DNA of 64,000 nt from Verrucomicrobiaceae bacterium (GCA_016713035.1 JADJPW010000001.1:620001-684000), one strand, 5' to 3'. Counted from the stretch's first letter, positions 26,551-35,801 are shown. Notes: generated from the sequence alone by a model not told the origin. Translations and numbers: made by a program.

Positions 26551-27882
26551 TCACTCCTCAAACACACCGGCAACAGGCGCATTCGCTGTGATCCACGCTA
26601 GCGCCTGCTCTTTGGTTTGGAGTTCGCCGTCGAGTTGGAGGGTTTGGAGGGTGTTCAGGAGTCGCCCCATCGCCGGGCCAGCGTGCCAGCCCAGTCGGAT
26701 CAAATCCGCCCCATTGATCAAGCGCGGCGGCACCAGCGGCGCATTGGCGAACTCCTCCCGTTTCGAGAGCATAAACTCGTAATTATCCAGCCGCCCATTG
26801 CTCCCCAGGCAGTCCACCCGGTGCAGCGCCAGCTCATCGTCGATGGTGGGACGACTTAGCATGCGTTTCAGCGTCGCCGTCCGCATCTTTTTCACCTCCA
26901 TAAAGGTCATGTGATGCTCCACAGCCACCACCGTGGGCTCGATCACGTCATTGGGGAATTTCATCCGGCGCATGATCACATCCGTCATCTGCGCCCCCAG
27001 CTTATCATGCCCATTGAAGCGGATACGGCCCGTATCCGCATCCCGCGTCTGCGTCGCTGGCTTGGCGATGTCATGCAGCAGCACACTCATCACCAGCGGC
27101 AGACTCACCTTCGCAGGCAGCAGCCCCAGCATCATCCGAGTATGCACAAACACATCCCCCTCCGGGTGAAACTGCGGTGGCTGCTCGCATCCCTGGAGTA
27201 TCAGAATCTCTGGCAAAATATGCTGCATCAGCCCAGAGCCCACCAGCAGGTCAAAACCACGCACCCGATTCTCATGCAGCATGATTTTGCTAAACTCCTC
27301 ACGCACACGCTCGATGCTCACACTGGTGATTTTTTCCGCCAAACCACACACCGAGTGCCAAGTCGAGTCCTCCATATCAAAACCCAGCACCGTCGCAAAA
27401 CGCACCGCCCGCAGCAGCCGCAGCCGATCCTCCTCAAAGCGCTGCGCCGCCACTCCGATCGCCCGCAGCAGCCCCACTCGCAGATCATTCTCACCGCCCA
27501 CATAGTCGATGACCTTTTTGGCCACAGGATCGAAAAACAGCCCATTGATCGTGAAATCACGGCGTTGGGCATCTATCTCCGGCGTGGAGAAAACCACGCT
27601 ATCCGGCCTCCGACCATCCGAATAGCTGCCATCACTGCGAAACGTCGCGACCTCGACAAAATCCGATTTCCCCGCCCGCACAACGACGACACCGAAATGC
27701 GCCCCAACCGTCTTCGAGCCCGGAAAAAGCGCCACGACCTGCTCCGGCCTCGCACTGGTGGCTACGTCATAATCCTTCGCCTCCCGCCCCAGCAGCATAT
27801 CCCGCACACAACCACCCGCCAGCAACGCAGTGTGCCCGGCAGCATGAAGTTTCTCAATAATCTGAATCGCGACCTCTCTCAT
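26551..27882 (-). CDS. cca: CCA tRNA nucleotidyltransferase / poly(A) polymerase family
   Basis: 443 residues. Class II nucleotidyltransferase head: ALLAGGCVRDMLLGREAKDY, DVAT (metal-binding Asp pair), RRDFTINGLFFD, and EDRLRLLRAVRFA, all conserved in the family (PF01743). An HD domain follows (MSVLLHDIAKPATQ, VEHHMTFMEV), as in CCA enzymes with repair or phosphohydrolase activity. It adds or repairs the 3' CCA of tRNA in the cytoplasm. A poly(A) polymerase specificity cannot be excluded from sequence. Confidence 0.9.
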   Translation of the reverse strand: MREVAIQIIEKLHAAGHTALLAGGCVRDMLLGREAKDYDVATSARPEQVVALFPGSKTVGAHFGVVVVRAGKSDFVEVATFRSDGSYSDGRRPDSVVFSTPEIDAQRRDFTINGLFFDPVAKKVIDYVGGENDLRVGLLRAIGVAAQRFEEDRLRLLRAVRFATVLGFDMEDSTWHSVCGLAEKITSVSIERVREEFSKIMLHENRVRGFDLLVGSGLMQHILPEILILQGCEQPPQFHPEGDVFVHTRMMLGLLPAKVSLPLVMSVLLHDIAKPATQTRDADTGRIRFNGHDKLGAQMTDVIMRRMKFPNDVIEPTVVAVEHHMTFMEVKKMRTATLKRMLSRPTIDDELALHRVDCLGSNGRLDNYEFMLSKREEFANAPLVPPRLINGADLIRLGWHAGPAMGRLLNTLQTLQLDGELQTKEQALAWITANAPVAGVFEE

Positions 27883-28024
27883 TCCCTCCAGTAAGACTAA
27901 ATCATCCCCTGCTGCAATGCGTCATTCGCAGGCAGACGCAGCCGCTGCAAAGAAACTCCAAAAATCGAAACGCGATCCCCTTTGAGAGAAAGCATGCAAT
28001 GGGCCGGGCCGTACTTTCGGGCGC

Positions 28025-29467
28025 ATGGTTTCTCCGCATCCAGTTCATCCGTTTTCACGCCGGGAGGTGATCCAGGCGGGCGCGGTGGGGCTTTTGGGAT
28101 TGGGGATGAATCATCTCACAGCCTTGCAGGCGATGGCGCAGCCCGTGGCACGGCCTGCACGGGCGAAATCGGTGATCTACATCTTCCTTTCCGGTGGGTT
28201 GGCGCAGCAGGAGAGCTTCGATATGAAGCCGGATGCGCCGATGGAGGTGCGCGGCGAGTTTAAGCCGATACGCACTCGCACGCCGGGCACGCACATTTGT
28301 GAGCATCTGCCGCACTTGGCCCGCATCTCGGAAAAGTGGTCGCTGGTGCGGTCACTCACGCATGGCAGCAGTGATCACTCTTTGGGCCATCATGTGATGC
28401 TCACGGGGCGTAGTGATGCGCCGTTGGGCTTCGATCCGTCGCGTCCGAAGAAGTCGGATCATCCCAGCATCGCCGCGCTGGCGACGGCGCTGCTGCCACG
28501 GCGGAAGGATAATCTGCCGCCTGCGATCGTGCTGCCGGATAAGCTGGTGCACCGCACGGGGCGGACGCTGGCAGGGCAGTTCGGCGGGATGCTGGGCTCA
28601 CAGCATGATCCGTGGTTCTTGGAGATGTCGCCGTATCACCCGGAGCACTATGGGGCCTTTCCACAGTATTTGTTTCACCATGAGCGTGGCTTTGAGACGG
28701 ATGCGAGCATGCGTTTTCAGGCTCCGCATCTGTCACTGCCGCAGGGGCTCTCATTGGATCGTGTGCTAGACCGTGTGTCGCTGCGTGATTCATTGGAAAA
28801 TCAGGCCGATAATCTGGCGCAGCTCGCTGGGGATGTGTCTTTTGACACGTATCGGAGCGCGGCGGTATCGCTGCTGGGGAATCGTAAGGTGCATGACGCT
28901 TTCAGCTTGGAAAAAGTCGATCCGAAGTGGCTGGATCGTTATGGGCGGCACAGTTTCGGCTGGTCGCTGCTGATGGCGCGGCGGCTGGTGGATAGTGGGG
29001 TGCGTATGATCCAGGTGAATCTGGGTAATAACGAGAGCTGGGACACGCATCAGGCGGCGTGGCGGAATCTGAAGAACTATCTGCTACCGCCGATGGACCA
29101 GGCCGTGTCTGCGCTGATCGAGGATCTGGATGCCAGTGGTCAGCTCGATGAGACGCTGATCGTGATGGGCAGCGAATTTGGCCGCACGCCGCGTATTTCG
29201 AGCATTTCGAAGACGGCGCTGCCAGGACGTGATCACTGGGGGCATGTGCAGAGTGTGCTGCTGGCTGGCGGGGGCATCCGTGGAGGACGTGTCATCGGTA
29301 GCAGTGATCGAGTGGCCGGTTATCCGGCGAGTGATCCGCAGACGCCGGAAAATCTAGCCGCGACGATCTATGAGGCACTCGGTCTGCCGCGTGAGACGAT
29401 CTGGAAGGACTTCACAGGTCGTCCGCATACGCTTTACATGGGCTCACCGATCACGGGGCTGGTTTGA
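28025..29467 (+). CDS. DUF1501 family Tat-exported protein
   Basis: 480 residues. Twin-arginine leader SRREVIQAGAVGLLGLG near the start; then the alkaline-phosphatase-like fold features of DUF1501 (PF07394): SVIYIFLSGGLAQQESFDMK, ISEKWSLVRSLTHGSSDHS, LIVMGSEFGRTPR and GRDHWGHVQSVLLAGGG. Members are abundant in Verrucomicrobia and Planctomycetes, usually paired with DUF1549/DUF1553 proteins. No such partner is adjacent here, unlike the second DUF1501 gene at 62.4 kb. Function is not established; a sulfatase/phosphatase-like hydrolase is likely by fold. Confidence 0.88.
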   Translation: MVSPHPVHPFSRREVIQAGAVGLLGLGMNHLTALQAMAQPVARPARAKSVIYIFLSGGLAQQESFDMKPDAPMEVRGEFKPIRTRTPGTHICEHLPHLARISEKWSLVRSLTHGSSDHSLGHHVMLTGRSDAPLGFDPSRPKKSDHPSIAALATALLPRRKDNLPPAIVLPDKLVHRTGRTLAGQFGGMLGSQHDPWFLEMSPYHPEHYGAFPQYLFHHERGFETDASMRFQAPHLSLPQGLSLDRVLDRVSLRDSLENQADNLAQLAGDVSFDTYRSAAVSLLGNRKVHDAFSLEKVDPKWLDRYGRHSFGWSLLMARRLVDSGVRMIQVNLGNNESWDTHQAAWRNLKNYLLPPMDQAVSALIEDLDASGQLDETLIVMGSEFGRTPRISSISKTALPGRDHWGHVQSVLLAGGGIRGGRVIGSSDRVAGYPASDPQTPENLAATIYEALGLPRETIWKDFTGRPHTLYMGSPITGLV

Positions 29468-29530
29468 GAAGGCGCTGGGGCGTGGGCCGAGCAGGGATTA
29501 TCCACAGATTACGCAGATTGAAGATCATCA

Positions 29531-30688
29531 TCAGAGCAAGCTACTGGCGTGCTCGCGGGCCCAGGTGTCTGCGGCGATGATTTGATCCAGGCTGGGGTGC
29601 GCGGTGGTGCTGTGGGCACTCATGGTGCGCTCGACGATGCGCCAGATGCTGGGGAAGCTGATTTTCTCCTCCAGGAAGGCAGCGACGGCGATTTCGTTGG
29701 CCGCATTGAGCACGGCGGGGAGTGTGCCGCCAGTGCTGCCTGCGTGGCGGGCGAGATCGAGCGCTGGGAAGTCCTGGGTGCGCGGTGCCTCAAAAGTAAG
29801 TGCAGCGAGCTGGGCAAAATCGAGCGGTTTGAGATTGTTCGGCACGCGATCGGGCCAGGTCACGGCATACTGAATGGGGAAACACATGTCGCTGTGACTG
29901 AGCTGGGCGATGACGCTGTTGTCCGTGAACTCGACCATGCTGTGGATGATGCTCTGGGGATGCACGACGACTTCGATTTGGCTCATCGGAACATCAAAGA
30001 GCCAGCGTGCCTCGATCATTTCCAGGCCTTTGTTGAAGAGCGTGGCGCTGTCGATGGTGATCTTTCGCCCCATGCTCCACGTGGGATGCTTCAGCGCCTG
30101 GGCGACGGTCACACTAGGGAGCTGATCTGCGGGCAATTGGCGAAATGGGCCCCCACTGGCGGTGAGCAGGATGCGGCGCACCTGACTGTGGCGATGGCCT
30201 TCGAGGCACTGAAAGATGGCATTGTGCTCACTGTCCACGGGCAGGATGTCCACCTTCCGGCGCTTCGCAGCCTCCGTGACGGCTTCGCCGGCCATGACGA
30301 GGATTTCTTTGCTCGCTACGGCGAGGTGCATGCCGCGCTCGATGGCGGCTAGCGCGGGTGCGAGCCCGGCGGTGCCGACGATGGCGACGAGGACCATGTC
30401 GGCCTCGCAGGCGTTCACCAGATCGACGAGGCCCCGGGCTCCGACGTGCAAAACGACATCCGCAGGGAGCAGCGAGCGTGCTTTGGCCGCCGCGGCCTCG
30501 TCCGTGAGGGCGACTTGCTTCACGCCGGTCTGGCGGACTTGCTCGATGAGGGCATCCACACTGCTGTGGGCGGCCAAACCGGCGATCTGCATGCGATCCG
30601 GGATGTCACGAGCTACTTTGAGCGCACTGGTGCCGATGGACCCGGTGGAGCCGAGGAGCAAAACGCGACGTGGAGCTGGCGAAGGCAT
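29531..30688 (-). CDS. dxr: 1-deoxy-D-xylulose 5-phosphate reductoisomerase
   Basis: 385 residues. NADPH-binding start RVLLLGSTGSIGTSALKVAR; metal and substrate motifs LAVASKEILVMAGE, ILPVDSEHNAIFQCLEGH, LLTASGGPFR and PTWSMGRKITIDSATLFNKG, LEMIEARWLFDV. It makes 2-C-methyl-D-erythritol 4-phosphate, the first committed step of the MEP isoprenoid pathway, in the cytoplasm. Length matches the family. The aldolase-like gene on the same strand ends 34 bases upstream of its start. Confidence 0.96.
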   Translation of the reverse strand: MPSPAPRRVLLLGSTGSIGTSALKVARDIPDRMQIAGLAAHSSVDALIEQVRQTGVKQVALTDEAAAAKARSLLPADVVLHVGARGLVDLVNACEADMVLVAIVGTAGLAPALAAIERGMHLAVASKEILVMAGEAVTEAAKRRKVDILPVDSEHNAIFQCLEGHRHSQVRRILLTASGGPFRQLPADQLPSVTVAQALKHPTWSMGRKITIDSATLFNKGLEMIEARWLFDVPMSQIEVVVHPQSIIHSMVEFTDNSVIAQLSHSDMCFPIQYAVTWPDRVPNNLKPLDFAQLAALTFEAPRTQDFPALDLARHAGSTGGTLPAVLNAANEIAVAAFLEEKISFPSIWRIVERTMSAHSTTAHPSLDQIIAADTWAREHASSLL

Positions 30689-30722
30689 GCGTGGGGCAGC
30701 TTGGATGAAACGGAGAGCTTTT

Positions 30723-31521
30723 TTAGCGCAGTGGCTCCTTCAGCAGCGCGAGGGCTTCCAGGGCGGAGAGGTCTTCATGCACGATGCCGGCGAGACTACG
30801 TGCGATGGCGGGCGGATTTTTGTGCTGCCAGACATTGCGACCGATGGCGATACCTGCGGCGCCTGCGTCCATGGCATCCTCCACGGTTTTGAGCAGCCCG
30901 GCGTCGTCATTCATGGCGGCACCGCCGAGGATGATGACGGGGACAAAGCAACTCTCCACGATGCGGCGGAAATCATCCGGGGAGCGTGCATCGACAGGAT
31001 ATGGGGTCTTCACCACATCTGCGCCCAGCTCGGCAGCCAGTCGCACAGCGAACTGGATGTTTTCACAGGTGTATTTGGCACTCTGACCGAGGCCGAAAGG
31101 CAGCGCCTCGATGATGACGGGCACATCCGTATCCATGCTGCCGCGGATGATGTCCGCGCATTCCTGGAAATTGATGTTCTCGTAATCGATGCCGGGGTAG
31201 AGCATGGTCATGAGGGCGTTCGCGCCGACCATCTCTGCCTCTTCGCAGCCCCACATGCCGATGCTGCCTGCGCCATGGCCGGTGGTGCGGGTATTGTATC
31301 ACATCTGCGCGGAGACAGATGGCCTTTTCCTCCACCAAGTCACCTGAGCGCAGCGCTAGGCCGAGATTCATCACATAGCCGTCCACGTAGGGGTTCACCT
31401 TTTCGATGAGGGCGAATGGGTTCTCCAAGCCGGGCACTGGAATGGCGCAGCCGTGGTCAATGGGGAGGATGACGGTTTTGCCGTCGCGAAAGAAGCAGTC
31501 GAGATTTTCCTGTCGGTTCAT
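30723..31521 (-). pseudogene. class I fructose-bisphosphate aldolase (DhnA/LsrF type), frameshifted
   Basis: From ATG 31521: MNRQENLDCFFRDGKTVILP, IDHGCAIPVPGLENPFALIE, ending the good frame near 31300 (ICLRADV). The second frame continues NTRTTGHGAGSIGMWGCEEA to 30723, with the Schiff-base lysine segment ADVVKTPYP and the phosphate-binding AAGIAIGRNVWQ. An extra A in gtgatacaat (expected gtgtacaat, DVYNTR) explains the shift; this site is not a long homopolymer. The family catalyses retro-aldol cleavage of fructose 1,6-bisphosphate or related sugars. Full length would be 265 residues. Confidence 0.8.
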
Positions 31522-31568
31522 GGGGGAGCGGCCTCTCTGCCCCAATGCGGCGCGGATGCAATGTGAAA

Positions 31569-32297
31569 TCAGAGTGCAGGGCGTACGATGACGATCTCGC
31601 CGAGGAGCTGCTCCTGCTCGACCTGGAGGTGGTTGAGCTTGATGAGCTCCAGCATGGCTAGGAAGGTCACGATCACCTCACCACGGCTGCTAGCGCTGGA
31701 GAAAAGATCCTCAAACTTCATCCGCCCACCCTCTGGCACGATGGTGAGCAGTTCCTCGATCTTGTCAGCGACAGTGAAGCGGTCATTGACGATCTCGCGG
31801 AAGTCATCGGTATTCTCGAAGCGCTTCAGCACCCGCTGGAAGGCGCGGATGAGGTCAAAGATGCCCACCTGCCCCATCGTCACCACCGGAGCCTCCAGAT
31901 CGGGTAATTCCGGCGTCGTGGCAAAGAATTCGTCCGCCTTGATCTCCTGGATGCCCAGGAAGCCTGCGGCTTCTTTGAACTTCTTATATTCCACGAGCTG
32001 GCGGATGAGCTCCCAGCGCGGATCATCTTCATCCGCCTCCTCATCGGGCGGCTGCACATCCTTGGGCAGCAGCTCGCGGCTTTTGATGTACATCAAATTC
32101 GCTGCCATCACGATGAACTCGCTGGCGAGCTCGATGTTCAGCATCTTGAAGGTATCGATGTAGTCGAGGTACTGCCGCGTGATACGCTCCAGGGACACGT
32201 CATAGATGTCGATCTCATCTTTTTTGATGAGATAGAGCAGTAGGTCGAGGGGGCCCTCGAAAATCTCCAGTTGGACCTTGTAGTCGGTGTCTTCCAC
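31569..32297 (-). CDS. scpA: segregation and condensation protein A
   Basis: 242 residues. The N-terminal signature VQLEIFEGPLDLLLYLIKKD, EIDIYDVSLERITRQYLDYI, and IELASEFIVMAANLMYIKSR is diagnostic of ScpA kleisins. The C-terminal winged helix ends in VTFLAMLELIKLNHLQVEQE. It bridges SMC heads in the chromosome-condensation complex with ScpB; no scpB is adjacent in this window. It lies 42 bases downstream of hscB on the same strand. Confidence 0.95.
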   Translation of the reverse strand: MEDTDYKVQLEIFEGPLDLLLYLIKKDEIDIYDVSLERITRQYLDYIDTFKMLNIELASEFIVMAANLMYIKSRELLPKDVQPPDEEADEDDPRWELIRQLVEYKKFKEAAGFLGIQEIKADEFFATTPELPDLEAPVVTMGQVGIFDLIRAFQRVLKRFENTDDFREIVNDRFTVADKIEELLTIVPEGGRMKFEDLFSSASSRGEVIVTFLAMLELIKLNHLQVEQEQLLGEIVIVRPAL

Positions 32298-32339
32298 GCG
32301 GCGAGATAGACGAGTCCGGCGGGCGGCGCAAGGCGGCTG

Positions 32340-32888
32340 TCAAACCAGTGCGAGCAGCGCCTCACGAATCTGCGTCCGCCATTTCGCCAAATAGGCCAAC
32401 GTGGCCTGGATCGTCTGCAAAGCGGCGAAATCCTGCGTGGGCGCTTGATCCCAAAGCGGCAGCTTTTCGAGCTCCTGGCTGCGAAAGGCCTCGATTTGGG
32501 CATTTAGGGCCTCCAGAGCCTCCTTCAGCCGCATCTCCTGCGGAGCGAGCAGTGCCCGAACCAGCGCGGAGGAGGCGGATTGGCGCTTTTTGGCCAAAAT
32601 GGCCGCATTTTGCAGCTCGGCCCCCATTTTCATGAAAAGATCCATCAACTCCGCAGAAATCGGCACCGTCCGCCACGGCTCGGCATGCAGCTCTAGCAGG
32701 TGCTTGAGGCGTTTTTCAGGCTGGGAGAGGATTTCATGTGCGGCGTTGATATCCGCAGCCAGAGCAGCATCACCGCCAGGACTATCTGGATGAGCGGCAC
32801 GGCCCTTTTCATGCCAAGCAGCCTGGAGCGCGGCCTCGTCCAGTGCCGCTGCACGCGGCAGTCCGAGAAGGGCAAAACAATCCGTCAT
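32340..32888 (-). CDS. hscB: HscB-like J-domain co-chaperone for Fe-S cluster assembly
   Basis: 182 residues. The N-terminal J domain contains the HPD motif (GRAAHPDSPGGDAALAADIN) followed by AAHEILSQPEKRLKHLLEL, as in HscB. The C-terminal half is helical (SAELMDLFMKMGAELQNAAI), matching the domain that binds the scaffold IscU. It stimulates HscA ATPase. The neighbouring iscA-like gene 25 bases upstream on the same strand supports a role in Fe-S assembly, though no iscS, iscU or hscA is in the window. Confidence 0.75.
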   Translation of the reverse strand: MTDCFALLGLPRAAALDEAALQAAWHEKGRAAHPDSPGGDAALAADINAAHEILSQPEKRLKHLLELHAEPWRTVPISAELMDLFMKMGAELQNAAILAKKRQSASSALVRALLAPQEMRLKEALEALNAQIEAFRSQELEKLPLWDQAPTQDFAALQTIQATLAYLAKWRTQIREALLALV

Positions 32889-32913
32889 GGGTAGGCGAGT
32901 TTATCCGATCTGA

Positions 32914-33300
32914 TCACGCGGAAAAGCTCTCCCCACAGGAGCAAGTGACCACGGCGTTGGGGTTTTTCACTTTGAAGCCACCACTTTGCAGATCGTCGCT
33001 GTAATCAAGCTCGGAACCGGTGACGAAAAGGGCGCTTTTGGGGTCGATCACCACCCGCACCTCCGCCGAGGTGACAACGATGTCCCGATTCGCCGGGCCA
33101 TCCACGAGATCCATCTTGTATTGGAGACCAGAGCAGCCGCCCCCCACCACCGCGATGCGCAGGGCACCATGTTCCGCACGGCCCTGCTTCCGCAGGAGCC
33201 CCAGCAGTCGGTCAGAGGCCCCTGGGAGCACCTTGATGAGCTTCTCGCTGCCGATTTTGATACTAACTGCCGGTCCAGCGGCAGGTGGGATAGCTGTCAT
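32914..33300 (-). CDS. HesB/IscA family iron-sulfur assembly protein
   Basis: 128 residues from ATG 33300 (MTAIPPAAGPAVSIKIGSEK); the longer in-frame upstream extension is unsupported. The three conserved cysteines are present: VVGGGCSGLQYKMDL and VVTCSCGESFSA, with the typical DPKSALFVTGSELDY between. A-type carriers bind and deliver Fe or Fe-S clusters to targets. Directly upstream of hscB on the same strand. Whether it is IscA, ErpA or SufA cannot be decided. Confidence 0.88.
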   Translation of the reverse strand: MTAIPPAAGPAVSIKIGSEKLIKVLPGASDRLLGLLRKQGRAEHGALRIAVVGGGCSGLQYKMDLVDGPANRDIVVTSAEVRVVIDPKSALFVTGSELDYSDDLQSGGFKVKNPNAVVTCSCGESFSA

Positions 33301-33396
33301 AGAGCGCAAAGTGGTCCTCTTTACTCCCCTGCCAAGCCGGAAGTTCAGTTTGGTTGGATAGGCCAAATAAGCCCCATAGGACTTATACGACCTATT

Positions 33397-33513
33397 CGAA
33401 CAGCTAAGCCCTGTTCGCCTGGTCTTTTTCTCAAATTTACGAATTTATCACACTTCTATGATAAATGGTTGATGTGGCTGTTGTGGTTGTTATATTTTCC
33501 ATAACAACACAAC
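33397..33513. promoter_or_regulatory. three successive stem-loops in the leader of the NlpC/P60-like gene
   Basis: (1) cgaacag (33397-33403) with ctgttcg (33411-33417), followed by a T-rich stretch, terminator-like. (2) tttatca (33444-33450) with tgataaa (33459-33465). (3) a 13-bp stem with one bulged G, gttgtggttgttat (33480-33493) with ataacaacacaac (33501-33513), ending four bases before ATG 33518. No Shine-Dalgarno is visible. The arrangement suggests control at the transcript leader. Confidence 0.45.
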
Positions 33514-33517
33514 TGCC

Positions 33518-34345
33518 ATGCACCCCCTCGCCACCCCTTTCGCCTTCAGCTCTGCTCTACGCACTGCTTTCGCTGCTCTGGCTTCCCTCTGCCTCCTCCT
33601 GCTCGTTCTGGCAGCGCCCTCTTCCTCACTGGCCCAAAACGGCTATTACGCCGCTGGCAACTACACCGCTGCTCAGGCTCAGGCTGCTTATCAAGCCCAA
33701 CAACAGGCCTACGCCCAGAATCAGGCCGCTTGGGCTGCCTACCACCGCCAGCAGCAGGCTTATGCACAAAACCAAGCCGCTTGGGCGGCTTACCATGCCC
33801 AACAGGCTGCTGCGGGCCGTGCCCCTCGTCAGCAGCAGGCCGCGGCTCCGCGTGCGGTCGCTGTGGCTCCACGCCAGGCGGCTCCCGCTCCTCGTCAGGC
33901 AGCTCCGCAGGCTGCTATCGGCGGTGGTGGCTCTTCTTCGATCCGTTTTGATGGTCGTTTTGCTTCCCTAGCCTCCGGTGCTCCTGCGGCGGTGCAGCAT
34001 GCGGTGTATGCGGCTAACAAGATTCAGAACAAGCCCTACCTGCGCGGCGGTGGCCACGCCAGCGTGGAAGACAGTGCTTATGATTGCAGTGGCAGCGTCA
34101 GCTATGTGCTGATCAAAGCAGGACTGTTGCGTGCGCCTTTGGCCAGCGGTGCTTTCATGAACTATGGCGAAGCCGGTCAGGGTCGCTTCATCACGGTGTG
34201 GGTGAAGCCAGGGGAGCATGTGTTCATGACGATCTGCGGACTGCGCATGGACACCAGCGGTGGTAGCGTAGGCGAGGGCCCGAGATGGCGTGTGAAGAGC
34301 CGCAGCATGGCTGGCTTCGTTGCTCGTCATCCTGCTGGCCTTTAA
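33518..34345 (+). CDS. secreted NlpC/P60-like peptidase with Ala/Gln-rich repeats
   Basis: 275 residues. A long signal sequence (LASLCLLLLVLAAPSSSLAQ) precedes an Ala/Gln/Tyr-rich repeat zone containing two copies of QQAYAQNQAAWAAYH, then a Pro/Ala/Gln/Arg linker. The C-terminal domain begins about residue 160; AYDCSGSVSYVLIKAGLL supplies the NlpC/P60-type nucleophile Cys and GEHVFMTICG the likely His. Such enzymes cut peptidoglycan peptides or act as lysozyme-like amidases at the envelope. The repeat zone may be a flexible wall-spanning linker. It has three hairpins in its leader. Confidence 0.78.
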   Translation: MHPLATPFAFSSALRTAFAALASLCLLLLVLAAPSSSLAQNGYYAAGNYTAAQAQAAYQAQQQAYAQNQAAWAAYHRQQQAYAQNQAAWAAYHAQQAAAGRAPRQQQAAAPRAVAVAPRQAAPAPRQAAPQAAIGGGGSSSIRFDGRFASLASGAPAAVQHAVYAANKIQNKPYLRGGGHASVEDSAYDCSGSVSYVLIKAGLLRAPLASGAFMNYGEAGQGRFITVWVKPGEHVFMTICGLRMDTSGGSVGEGPRWRVKSRSMAGFVARHPAGL

Positions 34346-34650
34346 TTCTCACTTTTGTGACGCGATTCTCACTCTCGAAACGAACGAACGAACCGAGAAT
34401 GCGAATCAGGGGAGCGGGATCGGGGCAAAGCGGTGCCCGGGAGGCGGAAAAGGGTGCGGAAGGTGCCGAAAAGGGCCTCAAAGCGGGCCAAAACGGCGAT
34501 CAGCGGGCAAAATGGGCCGATGAGAATTGGGAGTCGCTCTCACGGCTGTGAGGCAGGTTACCCAGGGATGCGAAAAGTGAGCCAGTGGAGCCGAAACTAC
34601 GGACTGCGGCAATAGATCGCAGTGGTGGCCGTATTTTGAGTCCTCACAGG
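34346..34650. other. 305-bp gap with an inverted repeat and 21-bp-like units, no gene
   Basis: After the peptidase stop, gattctcactctcg (34370-34383) pairs imperfectly with cgagaatgcgaatc, a possible terminator. From about 34430 to 34520, units such as gggccaaaacggcgatcagc and gggcaaaatgggccgatgag recur at 20-22 bp spacing, resembling the array at 10.1-10.7 kb. No frame has protein-like content. Confidence 0.5.
34430..34520. repeat. short run of 20-22 bp units like those at 10.1 kb
   Basis: About four degenerate units begin near g(g)ggc/gcc and share the core ggcaaaa(c/t)gg. They are too diverged to align with certainty, but the word gggcaaaatgggc is also found at 10589 in the large array. 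Possibly a second locus of the same repeat family. Confidence 0.4.
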
Positions 34651-35796
34651 ATGCGACGTTTTCTATTTCTTCTCCCATTTTGTCCGCTGCTGAATGCTAA
34701 GGACATCCACGTCGGCAAAGATGTGCCGAGCATCGCCGCAGCCATCAAAGCAGCGCTTCCCGGCGATACGATCCACTTGGAACCGAAGGTGTATCATGAC
34801 TATGCGGGCTTTTACGTGAAAAAAGGCGAACCGGGGAGGCCGATCACGCTCGACGGTCACGGGGCGACGTTAGAGGGCAGTGATCCGATTGATCCGACGA
34901 AGTGGCGTGAGGTGGCGCCGGGTTTGTTCGCAAACGATGCGCTGATGCCGGGCCTCAGTGATGCGGTGATCGGGCGCTGGTTCTTCCTCTTTGATGGCAA
35001 GATCCAGCTCATGGGCCGCACCTCAAAAGGCAAGAGTGCACCTCTGAAAAAGCCCGAGGACCTGCAAAGCGGTGAGTGGACCTTTGTCAAAGACGTGAGC
35101 CGTGAAAAACCACCCTCGATGGCGATCTACGGCACCTTTTATCTCCGACTACCACCAGGAAAGCCGCTAGCAGATGCAAACATCTCCGCGCCGATGCGCA
35201 GTGCTGGTGTGCAGTTCGGCGGAGAGAATGCGCATCTCGTGATCAAGAACCTCACCGCAACGCACCCCTATAATGATGGCTTCAACATTCATGGCGACTG
35301 CCGCGACGTGGTCTTTGAAAATATCCGCGCCATCGAATGCGGTGATGATGGCATCAGTGCCCACGAATCCGCGCAGTATCGCGTCGATGGCTTTGTCAGC
35401 ATCGGCAACAGCACTGGCATCTGCGATACAGGCACTGCACAGACGAGTTACCACCGCGTCTTCATCGCTGACTGCATCGGATTTGACCTGTTCTTTCTCG
35501 ATGATGGCCGCTACCGGCTCACCGATGCCGTGATCTTCTCCTCGGCCCAAAATCCCTTCACCGTCACGGGACGCGAGGACAGGCACTGCGAGCTGGAAAT
35601 GGACAACGTCATCTTCCGCAGGCTCACAGAGCCCAAAAAGGCACTCATCGCCGCCACGGCTATCGTGCGTGCCAAACGTCTGACGATGGAAAACATCTCC
35701 TTCGATGCCCGTGGTGAACTGAAAATCGACATGCCAGAAACCCATGCAGATGTGGCCGAACTCATGAAACTCGTGCCTCCAGACTACCAACCATGA
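34651..35796 (+). CDS. secreted right-handed beta-helix protein
   Basis: 381 residues from ATG 34651 with a signal peptide (MRRFLFLLPFCPLLNAKDIH). The start of the mature protein, SIAAAIKAALPGDTIHLEPK, is the usual opening of pectate-lyase/parallel beta-helix proteins (PF13229 type), and later turns such as YNDGFNIHGDCRDVVFENIR and ECGDDGISAHESAQY fit helix coils. These folds bind or cleave polysaccharides; no catalytic set can be named. It converges with the pseudopilin gene, leaving five bases between the stops. Confidence 0.8.
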   Translation: MRRFLFLLPFCPLLNAKDIHVGKDVPSIAAAIKAALPGDTIHLEPKVYHDYAGFYVKKGEPGRPITLDGHGATLEGSDPIDPTKWREVAPGLFANDALMPGLSDAVIGRWFFLFDGKIQLMGRTSKGKSAPLKKPEDLQSGEWTFVKDVSREKPPSMAIYGTFYLRLPPGKPLADANISAPMRSAGVQFGGENAHLVIKNLTATHPYNDGFNIHGDCRDVVFENIRAIECGDDGISAHESAQYRVDGFVSIGNSTGICDTGTAQTSYHRVFIADCIGFDLFFLDDGRYRLTDAVIFSSAQNPFTVTGREDRHCELEMDNVIFRRLTEPKKALIAATAIVRAKRLTMENISFDARGELKIDMPETHADVAELMKLVPPDYQP

Positions 35797-35801
35797 ACGA
35801 A

